Shown here piece by piece: positions 22,304-36,548 of a stretch of 64,000 nt of DNA; position 1 is the first letter of the stretch; each line of letters starts with the position of its first letter. The notes beneath the pieces were generated by a model. That model made no database searches. It was not told the origin of the DNA and worked only from the letters and a program-made list of their open reading frames with translations. The position numbers were made by a program, and so were the translations under genes. Origin of the DNA: Piscicola geometra (taxonomy: Eukaryota > Annelida > Clitellata > Hirudinida > Piscicolidae); the NCBI GenBank assembly GCA_943735955.1, contig OX030957.1, positions 12,762,517-12,826,516 on the forward strand, in the 5' to 3' direction.

Positions 22304-22787
22304 GGGGTCGTTTATATTTGATATGAAAATAGCCTTGATGTTGTTTGGAAATACTCACCAAGAACAAGATGATTACTTTTAAATAATTAATTTACGAATA
22401 ATTCAATCTGTTAAATTTGAATGACTATTATTAATCGACTTTCTAACAATTGTCTACATGAGCATTAACTGTTGAATATCACCATTTAAAGAAAACTCAT
22501 TTTAAGGTTTATTTTTTAAACTAATTCAACATTTCCAAGTTATTTATGCAAACATTCTGTTAAAAGTAATTTTAATAAAATTTTAAAAAAATTACAAATT
22601 TGTTTTCTTTTACTCGTAAGAATTAACTTATGATTTGAATTGTTAAATTAACTGAGAAACTGTCTGCAAACTAAATTGAAAATAGACAAAATTAAAATTC
22701 ACAAATATTTTTTCAGTATTTGTTAACTAAATTGTAATAAAAACCACTAACGTTTTTAACAACCGCTAAATCGTAAGAAAAAAATTA
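22304..22787. other. 3' flank of the calponin-like gene
   Basis: AT-rich 3' untranslated and flanking DNA with an AATAAA at 22574. Nothing else recognised. Confidence 0.55.
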
Positions 22788-22930
22788 AGATTTTTTTTTT
22801 TTTCACAAGGCTTACGTTGCTCTTGGTGGCGCCCATCCTCTCTCCAAGACGGCTACTAGGGTGTGAGGGAATCGAAGCTGCGACCTATGACTATAAGCTG
22901 CAAGTTGTTGACCACTCAGCCACCAGTTCT
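22788..22930 (-). mobile_element. tRNA-derived SINE with a poly-A tail
   Basis: Read on the minus strand it begins near 22930 with an A-box (TGGCTGAGTGGTCAAC) and a B-box (GCAGCTTCGATTCCC) at tRNA spacing. About 70 bp of unrelated body follows and it ends in a run of 12-13 A (T on the plus strand, 22788-22802). The head and tail differ from the SINEs at 5.5 and 59 kb. The Leu/Ser-like head is not a functional tRNA gene. Confidence 0.75.
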
Positions 22931-25692
22931 CTCGCACACACAAGAAAATCCCATTTAAAAATACAACAATCACTATTATAGAGGTCAAAAGACATAAAAT
23001 GCTTGAACTCCTCAAACTAAATTTAAATTCTCACCAAAAAAATCTGAAACCACATCAAGACATTTAAACACCACAAAGACACAACGAAAGACAAGAAGAC
23101 GAATCCATAATTACAGACGCAGCGACCGGAACTTGCTATGTGGCGATGGCCCATGGGTGTTTACGATGACTGTGTTCTTCTCAAAGGGCTGATAATACCC
23201 CGCTATCTCCAATGTTTATTCCTTCTTCCTTAGATCAACCCTTTCATCCCTCCCCACTACCCTATCATTAGTTGCTTATTGATGTACGGAAGGTTTCTTT
23301 ACTGGGTGGATCTATGCGTATCCAGAAAGGAAATAGTGGTCAATTATGAATAACGGATTTTCTTAATGATTAATGTGGGTCTATATTATATACTATGTGC
23401 AAAAAAGCAATGGTGGAAGGTTTGTGGAAACTCTTGGAGTAGGCACAGATAAAATTCAAAATAAACTTAAAGATATAAAGTAAATATTTGTAGAATGAAT
23501 TTATAATTAAATAAATTATAGAATATATTTAAAATTGAATAAAATTAATTATAAAATATATTTATAAATACTTATTTTTTATGGAAAGCTTAATAGGCTG
23601 TAAATTTTTTTAATTTTCTTATAAAAACGTCTTAAATAAATAATTTTGATATGAACATTATATTCGAAACCAGATGAATCATTTATATTAAAAAAAGCTA
23701 ATTCTGAATTACATAATTCTTTATATTTCTATGTTAGCTCCAGTATGGCTGCTTGTCAGTTCCTTTCATTGTGTGTATGCTTGCAGGTGATTATGCCAGG
23801 GCTTTGTGTGTGTGTGCGTGTGCTTGTGTGAGTTTACTTTTTGTTGGTATCGTATTTTGTTGCTTTAATGAACATATTTTGTGTTCTACTTTTTCTTTGC
23901 TTCTCCTCTAAAGCTTTTTAGTTTTTCGGTTTAAAATATTTAAATCAGTTTTACTATGTATGTGTGATTTAATTATTTGTTCAAAGGTGTTGACGCTTCT
24001 GTGTGCTCACCACAATAGTGTGAGCAAAATGACTTCGGTTACCATGGTTATGTGGCAGTAGGTTAGAGCGCATCTGCTGACTTCTTCCGGGCCAGCACAC
24101 AATGATGAGCAAGCAATTAAGCGAGCAATTATTTCCTTCACTCAATTATACTGTTAATTAATTAAGACGAAGGTCTCTTCGTTGGCGTGTATTGCTGCTT
24201 TTGTGTGTGTAATTGTTTATTTTGCTTGATTTAAATCTGTATTTAGTTTTAATCAGTGAAATTATATATATATATATTTTTTTATGAGCTATGAATTATC
24301 TATGAGTGAGGTTTAAATAAAAGATGGAAACGAGAACCGGGATTCCGAGTTCAGATTATTAAACAATTTTGAAAACACTTTGAAATAACTAAAACTTTAA
24401 TGACCAATTATCACAGAAGAGAAACAACTAGAATAAGTGTCAGTATATTAAAAAGTACTGTTAAATTAAGCGCTAAGTCATGACTACCGCATGCAAACGT
24501 CATCACACCACCACCTGCCCAATCCTGCCCCGACTACGCCATTGTCCCATTAATTAAATTAATAAGAAATAAGCTTTTGTGGCAGTGTTCATAGCCAAAA
24601 TTAAGTTTATAATTTATTCCGTTATTTCTTGATTTAGTAGTTTCTCGGGGATTTTACGTAAATACTTTTTTTAATGTTTATAAACTTTTAAAAATATATT
24701 TAAAAAATATAGGTTATATAAAATTGAAAATTTTTAAACAAATCATTGAAATATTTTTTTAAAGAAAATAATTAGAGTATTGCAGAAAACACTGCCAATG
24801 TCACTCGTCCACAAACAATTAAGCGATCTATGGGAAGTCTATGTGTTAATCAGACTTCGGAGCTTCACACGAAAGCATCAAACGAACTCTCTCGAGCAAT
24901 CACGCTGTTAGGCATATTGTCGTGGATGTGCTGTCGTGATATAAAACAACCAGCAAGATTTCCTGTTATAAACCACAGCTCTAACATTATAACCAGTGAA
25001 ACAACAAGCATCAAGATTGTATCTAATAAACCACAGCCCTAACATTATAACCAGACTGTCACGTCTTCACTCTGCCATAATGTTGGTGTGTAATGCAGTG
25101 TTAGAAAAGACAGGTCTGGTGCTGCTTGACGGGGTCACAGTGCCTGTATAATGCTTTAGTGAGAGTGTTGAACGATCGGAAAGAATAATTGTCTTTTGTT
25201 TTAGTTTAGGGTCGGTGACCTTGAAAACAAACATTTGTATTTGTAAATAAATAAAAGTAAATCATGGTTGTAGCTTTAATGTCTATATTTTAAATTCCTC
25301 TTTAACCACTTTCTCTTTAGTTCAAAAGTAGAACTCACGCTTTGTTTTTATACAATTTTTAATTTTTGTTTTGCAAAAAGAAAAAATAATATCTTCCAAA
25401 TCATATTACTTTAAACAACTTAATTTGAAATTAACAGAATTTATTTTTTCAAAACTAATTTCGAATGTTTAATTTTAAAACCTTGATTTGAATAAACATA
25501 TAAAATTTCTAAATAAAATTAGAATTAATAACGTTTCTAAGAAAATGGCCGAATTATATAAGAAATCTTCCCGAAAAAGTTAATTTACTGCTGATTGAAA
25601 CGTAATATCTTTTCGCCTTCCCTTGCGTAAACAATAGACTGTAGCCTACGATAAGGCAGGCTGGAATCTCGCCTGGGTTGTTCTAGAGGGTG
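22931..25692. other. Gene-poor interval
   Basis: AT-rich DNA with no exon-like block I can support. A 27-bp segment (AAACCACAG, then C or T, then CTAACATTATAACCAG) occurs twice, about 56 bp apart, near 24972 and 25028. Short GT- and AT-rich runs occur at 23800-23830 and 24255-24275. Confidence 0.5.
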
Positions 25693-25694
25693 TC

Positions 25695-25748
<54 letters not shown>

Positions 25749-25752
25749 TGGT
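25693..25752. repeat. (GAT)n microsatellite
   Basis: About 20 perfect ATG/GAT triplets in an otherwise unique AT-rich region. Confidence 0.97.
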
Positions 25753-26210
25753 TGTGATGATGATAATGGAGCGCATTAAAGTTAATACAGAGTGACAATC
25801 ATGAAATAGTGATGTTGGAAAAGATCTTAGAAAGGATGAGATGGAGAAAATCGAGGATGACAACGGTTCAAACTCATGACCCGAGCACCGCCTTCAAAAT
25901 AGATAAATACAAGAAAAGGATTAGTTTCTTTTATTTAAATAGCTTAATTCCAGCACTCAAAACCCGAAAAACAAAAATATATGTACTAAAAGCTGAAAGG
26001 TATTTGGACTAGATCGGATGAGAAAAAGAATTTTCTTGATAAAGCAGTGACCCCTTAATCTACTGCAGGGTCTGTGTTCCTCTCTCAACAGACAAAGCCG
26101 CAGTGCGTCATACAGTCGTATAAGATGTACTTGAGAGAGAGCCTCTTTTAGTGTTTTTTAATTCAAAAGTGAACTGAAATTGCAGCAATTAATAATGCCG
26201 GCTCTGTTTA

Positions 26211-26300
26211 TGAGAGGAAGGAAGGAAGGAGGAGAAGGAGGAGGAGAAGGAGGAGGAGAAGGAGGAGGAAGAGAAGGGGGAGGAGGAGAAGGAGGAGGAG

Positions 26301-26332
<32 letters not shown>

Positions 26333-26400
26333 GAAGAAGGAAGAAAAAGAGGAGGAAGAGGAAGAAAGAAGGAAGAGCAGAAATATATTCAAAAATTGAA
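26211..26400 (+). repeat. Homopurine GGA/GAA tract
   Basis: Nearly uninterrupted purines (GGAGGAGAAGGAGGAGG-type) for about 170 bp, thinning to about 26480. Candidate for triplex (H-DNA) or replication stalling; not a gene, although Gly/Glu-rich frames run through it. Confidence 0.9.
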
Positions 26401-29400
26401 AAAAGAAGAAGGGAGAAGAAATATTTAAAATATATGAAATACAAGGAAAAGGAGGAGAAGAAAAAGATAAAGGAGTAGAGGGAGGTGATTAATAACGATA
26501 GGAGACCAGTGGAGTTAATGAGAGAGGTATGTGAGGCCTTGACTAATGCTGGACCAAGATTACTGGGTAATGAAGCCGAGGAAGAAGATTTATGGAAAGG
26601 GAGGCTGAAGATGTTCTCTCTGGAAGTTTTGTCCGATCGTAACGCGTCAAAATCTTATTTTGAGAGAGGTGTTTAATACAGTTTCACAAGGAAAAAAAAA
26701 TTATTTCAGATTTTAAAATTATATTTTCAGCAAAAGCACATTAACTAATTGCGAAAGATGGCATGTTTAAAGGCCATATATCTGCCTGGGTCTCCGATGC
26801 GCTCCTTGACACTTACAGGCCATTTAGTGGCGAAGCAGATTAGCACTGATAAAACAAAATCATTATTTAGCGGAAAGATAAGCCTTTTCATAAATTTTAC
26901 TTCTTGTATTTTATGAAGCTTGTTTTGTTATCGAGGTTTTTATTATATAGTTTTAAACTAATGTCCTTGTATGCTTGTAGCTTTTGAGGTACAATCTAAC
27001 TTTAAATGTTTACAACTTCATTCGTGAATGTTATCATATTTTTTATATTGTAAATTTACGAAGATGTGTGTATTCCAGGCTGTATGATTACAAATAAAAC
27101 TTGGTATTGCGGGTTTTAAACGTATTTTTGTATTTCTAAAATTCTTTGTATATTTGTTTTTGTGAGCTTGTGTGTGCTTTTGTGTGGTAGTTTAACCGAC
27201 AGGTAAATCGTGACAACGCTTTAATTTTGTGGGGATGACACAGTATCTACAAGAGTATTGAATTTAAGCAGCAAATACAACTTTGATTTATCATTTTTAT
27301 TAATCTATTAGTGGAAATATCCAACTAAAACTTAATCGAATTTATTAAAACTTTTCAATTTAAAGAATTAAATAAAAATAAAACAGGTTTTTTATAATAT
27401 ATATAGAAAATATTTATATAGAAAAAACATATAAAAACGAGAAGAAAGACTAATGATACCAAAAGGTATGATAAGAAGTGAAGAAAAGTAAAGAAAAAGA
27501 GAAGTTAAGTACGAATTATATGGTCATAATGCTTATGATAATGTAGTATTAGTGATTTTGAAGATTTATAAACTGAGAAGTATTTTTTAAAATAATAATA
27601 ATAATTTTAAAAAATATTTTTTTAAATCTAGATAATTAATATTTATATGCATATAATTTAAAATAATAAATTTAAACTTACAATAATTATTTAAATAGTT
27701 TAAATAATTCATTTTATTAATTTTATTTTTAGTTTTTTAATTACTGAAGCACTGTGTGCAAAAGCATAATTAGATTTCAAACGGGCATCAAATTATTTTT
27801 CTACTTTAAATATTGTAGAACACATTTTTAATGTTTAACTCATCAAATAGATCGCTTAATTAATTAAATAGAATTATTAAAAATAACCAATGTGTAAATT
27901 AATAGTTAATCAAAATAATCATTTTAAATGCAAAATGAATAAAACACCAGGAAACAATTGACAATGTAATGGAAGCATTGACAAATTCCTGAGCATCTTG
28001 CCCAAATATTTACACAACAAGTAACCCTGCCTGCCACCCTTCCTTGACCCTGCCACCGCCCACTACCCGTCCTTCCGTTCAGTCTGTCAGAATGCGTGTG
28101 AGCTTGTATGTTTGTGTGTTTGTGTGTGTCTGTTTATTATGTTTTAAAATAATTGGTCTGTGAATTGAGTTTGAATAAAACAGAAAATATGCTAGAATGC
28201 AGATGTGAATATATTAGCGAAATAAATGAGGATGATGATGGGATGAATGTTAATTTTGTCACGGCCGTTATGAGCGTGTTTGTGAATTCTATGAAAAAAT
28301 ATATTTAAGAAAACTTTCAAAACTTTTTTTATTATTTAAAAACATTTAAAATGTGTTTTTGCAAGTATATGTGATAAAGATGCAAATATGTGGCGGGGTA
28401 TTAATTATACGCACGATAGTGAAGATTGGCACTAATTAAATTTGTCGTGATGCAGAACTGAAGCGAAGCTGTTGGAGATGCTATCTGCAGTTTAATTCAA
28501 TCGATGAAGATGATGTGCCTTTTGCACTTTTTAATATTTGTGAAAGATTTAATATTAGTCAATTCATCATGCATTCTTGACGATTCATTTGAGGTTTTGT
28601 AAAGTAGGAATACGAAAGATTGAATAAAAATTAAATAGGTGTATATTTGAATATTTGATGATCAAAGGTAAATGTTAAATTTTACAAATTTGCATAAACA
28701 TAAATATTTGAGAATTAAAAGTAAAAACTAAATATAAAAGTATTGCATGAAATAAGGAAAGTTGATGGTTGAAGAAAGGAGATGAGAGAGTGGAGGAATG
28801 GAAATGACAGGGGGAAGACGCCCCTCTCCAAAGGTCGCCCTGTCTCTCAAGCGGCCTCATTCATCAGCCATTCATTTTTTTCACGCATTTATGTATTTAT
28901 TAGTTTGTTTCTAAAATTGAAAAATTTTAAATATGCATTTTCCCGATTGAATTAACTTAAATCAATTAAAATACTTGGAAAAGTTTATGTTTTTCATTTT
29001 TTATTTAAAAAAACAATTAATAAATAGTTAAATACGTGAAAAAGGATGAATAAATGATAATTAAATTAATTTAATTTGAATAACATTTTTTAAAAATTGT
29101 TTTGTTGCTTATAAAAGATCAAAATTAAATTCATTAATCAAGCATTGAGCAGCTTTATTAACCCGTTAATTCAAACCCACCCATCCTAGCACCAACTTCA
29201 AATGAATAAGTTAGTAAATTAATAACACCAAATCCTCCCTTTATATGACACAATGTAGGCGAATTTATTAAAGACTTTGAAATTTATATTGCCAATAAAT
29301 CTAGTCATAACGCTTTCAAATTCATATCGGAAACTCAAATCGACCTAGATTAAAAGAGACAGCGTTTTAGATGGATTCTTTGGAGGGAGACGTGCTCGGA

Positions 29401-31700
29401 GTCGCTTCAAAGACTCCACCATGGGCCACTTCCGAGAGGCATCTAACCGCCTTGATTGCTAGGTGTCACTGATGCAACTCAAATGAACATCATCATCCTC
29501 ATCGTCATCATCACCACCACTACCACCACCACCTTCATCATCATTACCACCACTACCACCACTACCACCACCACCATCATCATCATCATCACCACCACCA
29601 CCACTACCACTATCATCATCATCACCATTATCATCATTATCAAGACGCATCTAGGAAACATTCGAAGCTTATGAAGATCCACGATTGGGAACTTTTAAAC
29701 GAAGTTTAAAACTTTAATATTTGTTTTTATAAAATTAAAAAGACATTTTCACGATTTAAAAGATGTTTTTATAAGTAACATGCATTTATAAATAAATTAA
29801 ACTAATTATTTTAATGTTTGAAAATCGTTTTTCTTTTTCACACATACTCACGTATAGTCTATACGTATAGGCTCACACGCATAACATACGACACACACAC
29901 ACATGCAAAGATACACACAAATACAAGAAAGGGCATCCAATGGAACAGGCTTCCTCTCATTAGTTACCTAGTCGAGTCCATCTCCTTCAAGAACTCATCT
30001 TTTCATGATTGGGATTTTGCATTTTTTGTTAATATTATTCATTATTTAAAAAAAAAAATTTTCTTTTCTTCTAATGTCTAATTTTTCTTTTAAATTATTT
30101 TCTAGTGCTATGAAAAGACTTCAAAATAAATAATAAATTATAATGCCAATGATAATTTATCCGATGTAAAATAATGAATGGACAAAAACAATAAGATTGA
30201 AAGAGGCTTTATAGGACCACTAAGCAGTTCGGACCAAACAAAAAGTGGTTAATTGGTGGGTAGAGGGGATGTCGGAGGCCCAATTGGTCGTCTGTTTGAC
30301 GAGCAAACAAGCTCTCGAGAAGACGTCTTCATTGTCTGCAGGCGACAGATGCTTTCAAGAGACGACTGACAAATCTGCTTGCTTGTTCCATTTGAGAGGC
30401 CTCCTTATGGAAAGTCAACGTTTCTTTTTTAAGGTTTTTAGTGATATTGTTCTTCTAGTTTAAATAGTCTAATGCTGTTTGCTCGTTAAACAGACGCGTC
30501 AATTAAGTTAAGACAGTAAACAAGGTTTTTTGCTAATTTATTTATTTTTTGTATTTTAAATTATTTTTACAACTTTTCATACTGAATGAACGATGTCAGC
30601 TAGCCATTTTTATTTATTTATTTTAAAGAACGTTTCTTTCGGGCAACGATTGATCCATCCCCAAAAAAAGTATTAAATTTATTGAATCAATATTCAAGAA
30701 CGTGTATTATTATATCTAATGTCTAATATAAAACTCAGCATTTAATCTAAAATGGATTTATTTCAGGTTATCAAGAAATTTTCATTGATGCTAGTTCAAA
30801 ACCAGTCTGTGAAGTAGCTCATAAATTCTAATCAACTTTTCATCCATTGTTATATCTTTATTTGTAACTTCTCTTTCTTCCTCTAATCTTTTTATTATAG
30901 ATTTATGATTAAGATAATAAGAAAATATTCTATAAATTGAAGGAAAAAAAATTATTTGAACTTTAAAAAAAATTCTTAAATGATTTGTATTCTTTAAATT
31001 TAGAAAAAAATGTATAATAAATTTTAAAAAAAGAAAAGTTGAAGGGTCTCATAGTTTAAAACACTTTGTCAAAAAAATACAAAATCATGGGCGAGTCTGG
31101 GGCTTCAGAGGCGCATCTGATTCATTCAGGCCCTTCGTACAGGCTTCTAGACGAATACAAAAAATATATATACACATATACTAAGGGTCAATATACAAAA
31201 ATACATGTATGTAAATTTTCTATGAAATACCTATATACCTTTATACACCTAAACCAATGGAAACACAGACGAGAGTTAGAACTTATAAGTTATACGTTAT
31301 GTTTAGGAGTAGTTTTCCAGTAGACGATGATATCAAATATTTTATAGACTTGGGAATCCTTTGAATTTTATTAAAGTTTACTCATTGAATTCTCCCTTAA
31401 AGTTCATCTTTGCCATAGAAAAAGCAAAAAAATATTTTTAAAATTGTTTCAATATTTTATTCTTATTTTAAAAGAAAAATGTAATTACAATTGAATGAGT
31501 TTTACAAACGTGAAATTATTATAGAAAAAAAACGATAAAAAATACACACGCATCTGCTACTTCGAAGGGCTATATGGCATATATGGATCTTTTCACGCTA
31601 GGATGTATTTTATACTGGAGTAAGCAAAGAACACTAGGTAAAAGTTCAGCTGAAGAATGGACTGGTAAGAACACACATGAGCGCAAGTAACAACCAACCT
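26401..31700. other. Gene-poor interval upstream of the cyclin gene
   Basis: Mostly AT-rich DNA with no exon I can support. It contains a CCA/TCA triplet tract at about 29485-29640. Small GC-richer islands at 28790-28860, 29350-29460, 30245-30460 and 31085-31160 have no recognisable protein or RNA family. Confidence 0.45.
29485..29640. repeat. CCA/TCA triplet tract
   Basis: ACCACCACTACC and TCATCATC triplets for about 155 bp. Open frames on both strands (poly-Thr/Ile, Asp/Gly, Val/Met) are compositional. Confidence 0.9.
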
Positions 31701-31701
31701 G

Positions 31702-31712
31702 CGTATATATAG
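31702..31712 (+). promoter_or_regulatory. Candidate TATA box of the cyclin D gene
   Basis: GCGTATATATAGGC lies about 230 bp upstream of the first cyclin D Met codon. A start of transcription about 30 bp downstream would fall near 31735-31740. Inferred from motif and position only. Confidence 0.4.
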
Positions 31713-31941
31713 GCAGCTTGAAGTGGATTTAGCGTAGACTTTACTCTATTTCATTCATTTGTACCCTCTGGCTATTTAAATCGGAAAACTATTGATGGAA
31801 GCGATTTATTTTGTTTGATGAGGAATAATTTTACAACTTAATAACTGACCAATGCGTTGATTAAAGTGATTTCATTACAAGTTGTAAAGTAAATTGTTGA
31901 AGTGTGAACATTCAATTAGATTTGAAGCCTGTTGCAACTTC

Positions 31942-34779
31942 ATGCTTGAGAGCAGCATGATCTACAGGAGGGTCTTGCAGGAAATACTGCCTCCTGAGCA
32001 GCCCTCCAACCTCCCTAACAACTTTCCATGCTCAAAGCAAGAGTCATTGAAAACATTCAATTCACTTTATTATTCCTCAAACGATTCCTTGAAGGCCACC
32101 AACAATTTCCCAAGTCCAGCCCACCACCCACTTCGCAACTCCCACGAAGACCCGTCATGGCTGAATCCCTCTTCTTGCAACCTGCCATCTCTCGAGGCAG
32201 ACTTGGACGAGTGGTTGGCATGCGATGAGACCCTCAGCGAGGAGAACCTCCATGCCACCGACTCGTCCTCCACTCAGCGACAATACGACATCCTTTGCAA
32301 CTCCGCCAGCAACACACAACTATGCGCCAACTTCTCTCCCACCACTGATTTCGAGTCCACCTTGAAATGTCATTTAAATTCTGAATCGTTTGAATCAAGG
32401 CCTGCTAGCGTGGTGGAAGGCTGGACGAGACAACATCCATTTGACAGTTCTCTCACTTTGTCGCCCCATATGAGGGACACCGTCTTTTCTTGGATGAAAG
32501 ATGTGAGTTCATTTAAAGAATTTTCACGATTTATATGTTCAATTTTTTTATTTACTTAATTAAGTTTTGCGTCATAATTCAAATTAAACAAAAACTCTCC
32601 ACGACCACCATAGGTCTGTCTGGAAGAGAATTGCGAAGAAGAAACCTTTTTCTTGAGTTGCGCCTACCTAGACAGGCTGGTCTGCCATCCTTCCCAACTG
32701 GTCACCAAAGACAACCTCCAAATGTACGCTGCAGTGGCGATGCTGCTCGCCTCCAAGTTCAAACAAGCCGACTTCATGTTGCCCTCCCTCTTGTACCACT
32801 ACACTGATTGCTCTGTCACTGCCGAAAGCCTCAAAGTTTGTAAAAAATCTTGTTTTTTTTAAATAATTTTTAAATTAATTTATATATTCTAGTTTTATGC
32901 ATTTTTTTCTTTGTTATTTTCACATAATTTCCATAAGACAAAATTACTCAATGGTGTGTTGTGGTGAGGTAATGCAGCACTATTAACCCCCAAGAAGCTG
33001 GTTATATAAATCGCCTACACACTAGTGTCAGTCAAGCTTAATTATCTGTAGACTAGCAACTGACTAGGAACCACCTCATCCCTCAATCACTGCCTCTATT
33101 GTAAACACTTAAGCATCTCAAGACGAGATATAGCCTGAATAAAGTTAATTTTGTGAATTTACAAGCCCTCATTCTTCGTTTAATATTTATTTTAAACGTT
33201 TAACAAATTAAATAACATTTAAAAATTATTTTCTCCAAGGAATGCGAAAGAACGGCATTGGAGCTGCTGGAATGGGATCTATCCATACTCACGCCCCATG
33301 CATTCGTCTCACCCCTCCTCACCCTCCTTCCTCTGCTTGACCCCCACTTGACCTCGTGTCTCAGGAAGGAGATTATCAACTATATCGACACGTCACTCTT
33401 CTGTAAGTTTGTTTTGAGTTGAAGATTCGTTTTCTTGATTTGGTCCATGGGAATTTGGTTCTTAAGCGTTCCAGCTGTAGTTATTTATTTATTTATTTAT
33501 TGCAATGTTAACACTTGGTTTTTTAGAGACGTTACATGACTTATTAATATTGAATCTGTGCGTGGGTGCCGTTTCGAAAGTGCTATTGAAGCTGGTCTAT
33601 TACTAAAATTGCAAACTTCCTTTAAATATGCCATATTTTTCCAAGGCCAGTACTCTTGCGTGTGCAACACCGTATAACATGTTCTGTTACTGTTGTTTTG
33701 TTCTTCTATTTGGAAGGCACACAAAAGCGAGATGAAAGAAAGAATGGAACAAAAGGCTTGAGAGATTGAGTGCGTCTGATACAAGCACCCTTGCACCATC
33801 CACACCTCCAACAATACACATTATCATAGATGCGTACTTTTTATGTTCTTTTGATTAATTATTCTTTCTCTAAAAGTTAGTTTTCCTGAGCGCATTAGTG
33901 TAGTAAAGTAGTAGGCACCACCTCAGACCGAACATCTGCTGACACTTTCCATTGCTATACTTCTTGATATTCTTTGTATAAGAATTTATATACAAAGCCT
34001 TATATAAAAAGTGTAGAGTGTGAGCACATACGTTCACGAATGTTTGTTGTTAAGGAAGGCACATGTATAGGTGTGCGTGTGGGGATTTGAAAGCCTTTGT
34101 CATGGCATAAAGGCGTTGTTTGTTATTTATTTATTTTCATCTATTATACATTCTTATTTATTTATTTATTTATTTAAGATAATAAGTTGTCTCAATAATT
34201 AATAGTTTTGAATTGGTTTTTATAAATATCCTTTAAGTTTAATTATTTTCCCTTCAGCACTTCCACTGGCTTCCTTGACACCCTCCTTGGTCGCTTCTTG
34301 CTGTTCAATGCTTGCCATCTCGCTCCACACGCCTCCATCCATCCAGCAAAACTCCTTCTCCCAAGTCATCGCTCTAGTCAACTTTGAGCCGGTAAGCTTT
34401 TTTGTCTTTTATCTTAACTGATGGTAAATCATTTTTCTCAGTCGAAATTTTACTTTTTAAATCAATTGAATCAATTTATATTCAATTGAATTTAATAACT
34501 TAATCAATCATTTAATTTGAATCAAACTTAATTTAAAACATTATTATTTTTTTCTAGGAATCTTTCACTTCATGCATGAGGCATCTTGAAGAAACTTTGT
34601 CCACACAGTTGGAAGCCTTCCCGCCAGTTCTCGATCCAAAAGCAGTCATTTCAAAGTCAGAACCTACCACCATAAGAACTTCAAGTCATGGCAATTCTCT
34701 CGACACACCAAAAACATCACCAATACCTTCTGTTGACCACGCCACACCCCCAGACGTGAAAGATATTTCGATTGATTAA
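31942..34779 (+). CDS. CCND: D-type cyclin
   Basis: Regulatory subunit of CDK4/6, driving Rb phosphorylation and G1-S entry in the nucleus. Exons 31942-32502, 32614-32835, 33240-33402, 34258-34391, 34558-34779 (433 aa from the first ATG). N-terminal IYRRVLQEIL matches the segment before the cyclin box. The box reads MRDTVFSWMKDVCLEENCEEETFFL in two exons, then YLDRLV, AVAMLLASKFKQ, YTDCSVTAESLK and ELLEWDLSILTPHAFV. The C-terminus ATPPDVKDISID aligns with the cyclin D1 threonine phosphodegron (Thr286 region). A Ser/Asn/Pro-rich insert of about 130 residues separates the N-terminal segment from the box, making it longer than vertebrate D cyclins (about 290 aa). The same frame continues upstream to 31888 and encodes LLKCE, resembling the Rb-binding LLCCE, so the true N-terminus may start earlier through an upstream exon. 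Confidence 0.88.
32953..33163 (+). mobile_element. Possible solo LTR in cyclin D intron 2
   Basis: A roughly 210-bp block starting TGTGTTGTGG and ending TTACA, with a TATATAA at about 33003 and AATAAA at about 33138, which is the order expected in an LTR (U3-R-U5). I could not find a 4-6-bp target duplication, so this is tentative. Confidence 0.3.
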
Positions 34780-35747
<968 letters not shown>

Positions 35748-36398
35748 GTATTGAGAAGTGTGTTCGCATGAGCGTGAATGGAGAATGCATCGAGAGTGAT
35801 AGATTTACATTCCTGGAGCCAATGGCCAGATGAATGAAGTGAATAAAAAACAATTTTAAAAAAATTATTAAGTTTTTAAAAAGTTGTTCAAAGTTGGAGG
35901 TTTTTGTAGTAAAGGAGTCTTTGTACCCTGCTTGTTTGATCTTCACAACTTCTTGCTGTTTTATGTCTGTTTCTTCTTGAAATGCTGGCCCATTAATGTT
36001 TCAGTGTTCTAGTTTGTGTTGGTTTGTGTGTGTGTGTTTGGCTGTTATCATGCCTGTGTCTATCTCTTTCAGTGTGCTTGTACCAATTTTATATATTTTT
36101 TGGACATATTTTTAACTGTATGAGTGTGTGTGTGTGTGTCTGGAATTGTTGTAATGCGACGCTGGTGGAATTTTGGCGTGACCAGAGTTATCAAGTCTAC
36201 GAACACGTCAACTATTTCTTTTTCAGACGTGAAAGTATTTTTAATTATATCTTAATTGAAAACAATTTTTTTAATATTTAAATTAAATAAATAAACAAAT
36301 ACTAATATAATCAGATTTCCATGAAACTGTAATCAACAAATTTGATAAATAAACACAAATAGGAAAAAATATAATATTTTTATATAACAAAATCTCAG

Positions 36399-36548
36399 CA
36401 CACTTTAAAACATCTTAACATTCTTACGCCTGGAAGCACTCAAGAGCTCCTCGAAGCGGAAACGATTAAGATCTTAGGCAGGTATCCGAAGCCTCCGATT
36501 GAAATGTATCAGGCATCTTACGAAGAGATCTCCGCCAAATCCAAGTAA
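36399..36548 (+). CDS. Unassigned exon-like open frame (possible terminal exon)
   Basis: Following an acceptor-like CTCAG at 36394-36398, an open frame of 49 codons ends in TAA. Its composition is protein-like and clearly richer in GC than the surroundings: GSTQELLEAETIKILGRYP, then KPPIEMYQASYEEISAKSK. I do not recognise the family and found no partner exon nearby. It could be the 3' exon of a gene with distant upstream exons, or a pseudogene fragment. Confidence 0.3.
   Translation, partial: HTLKHLNILTPGSTQELLEAETIKILGRYPKPPIEMYQASYEEISAKSK

Noticed and set aside
24830..25042. 70-codon open frame
   Set aside because: No family resemblance; it spans a short duplicated segment in AT-rich DNA and has no splice or context support.
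29456..29682. Open frames rich in Ile/Thr, Asp/Gly or Val/Met
   Set aside because: Triplet-repeat composition only.
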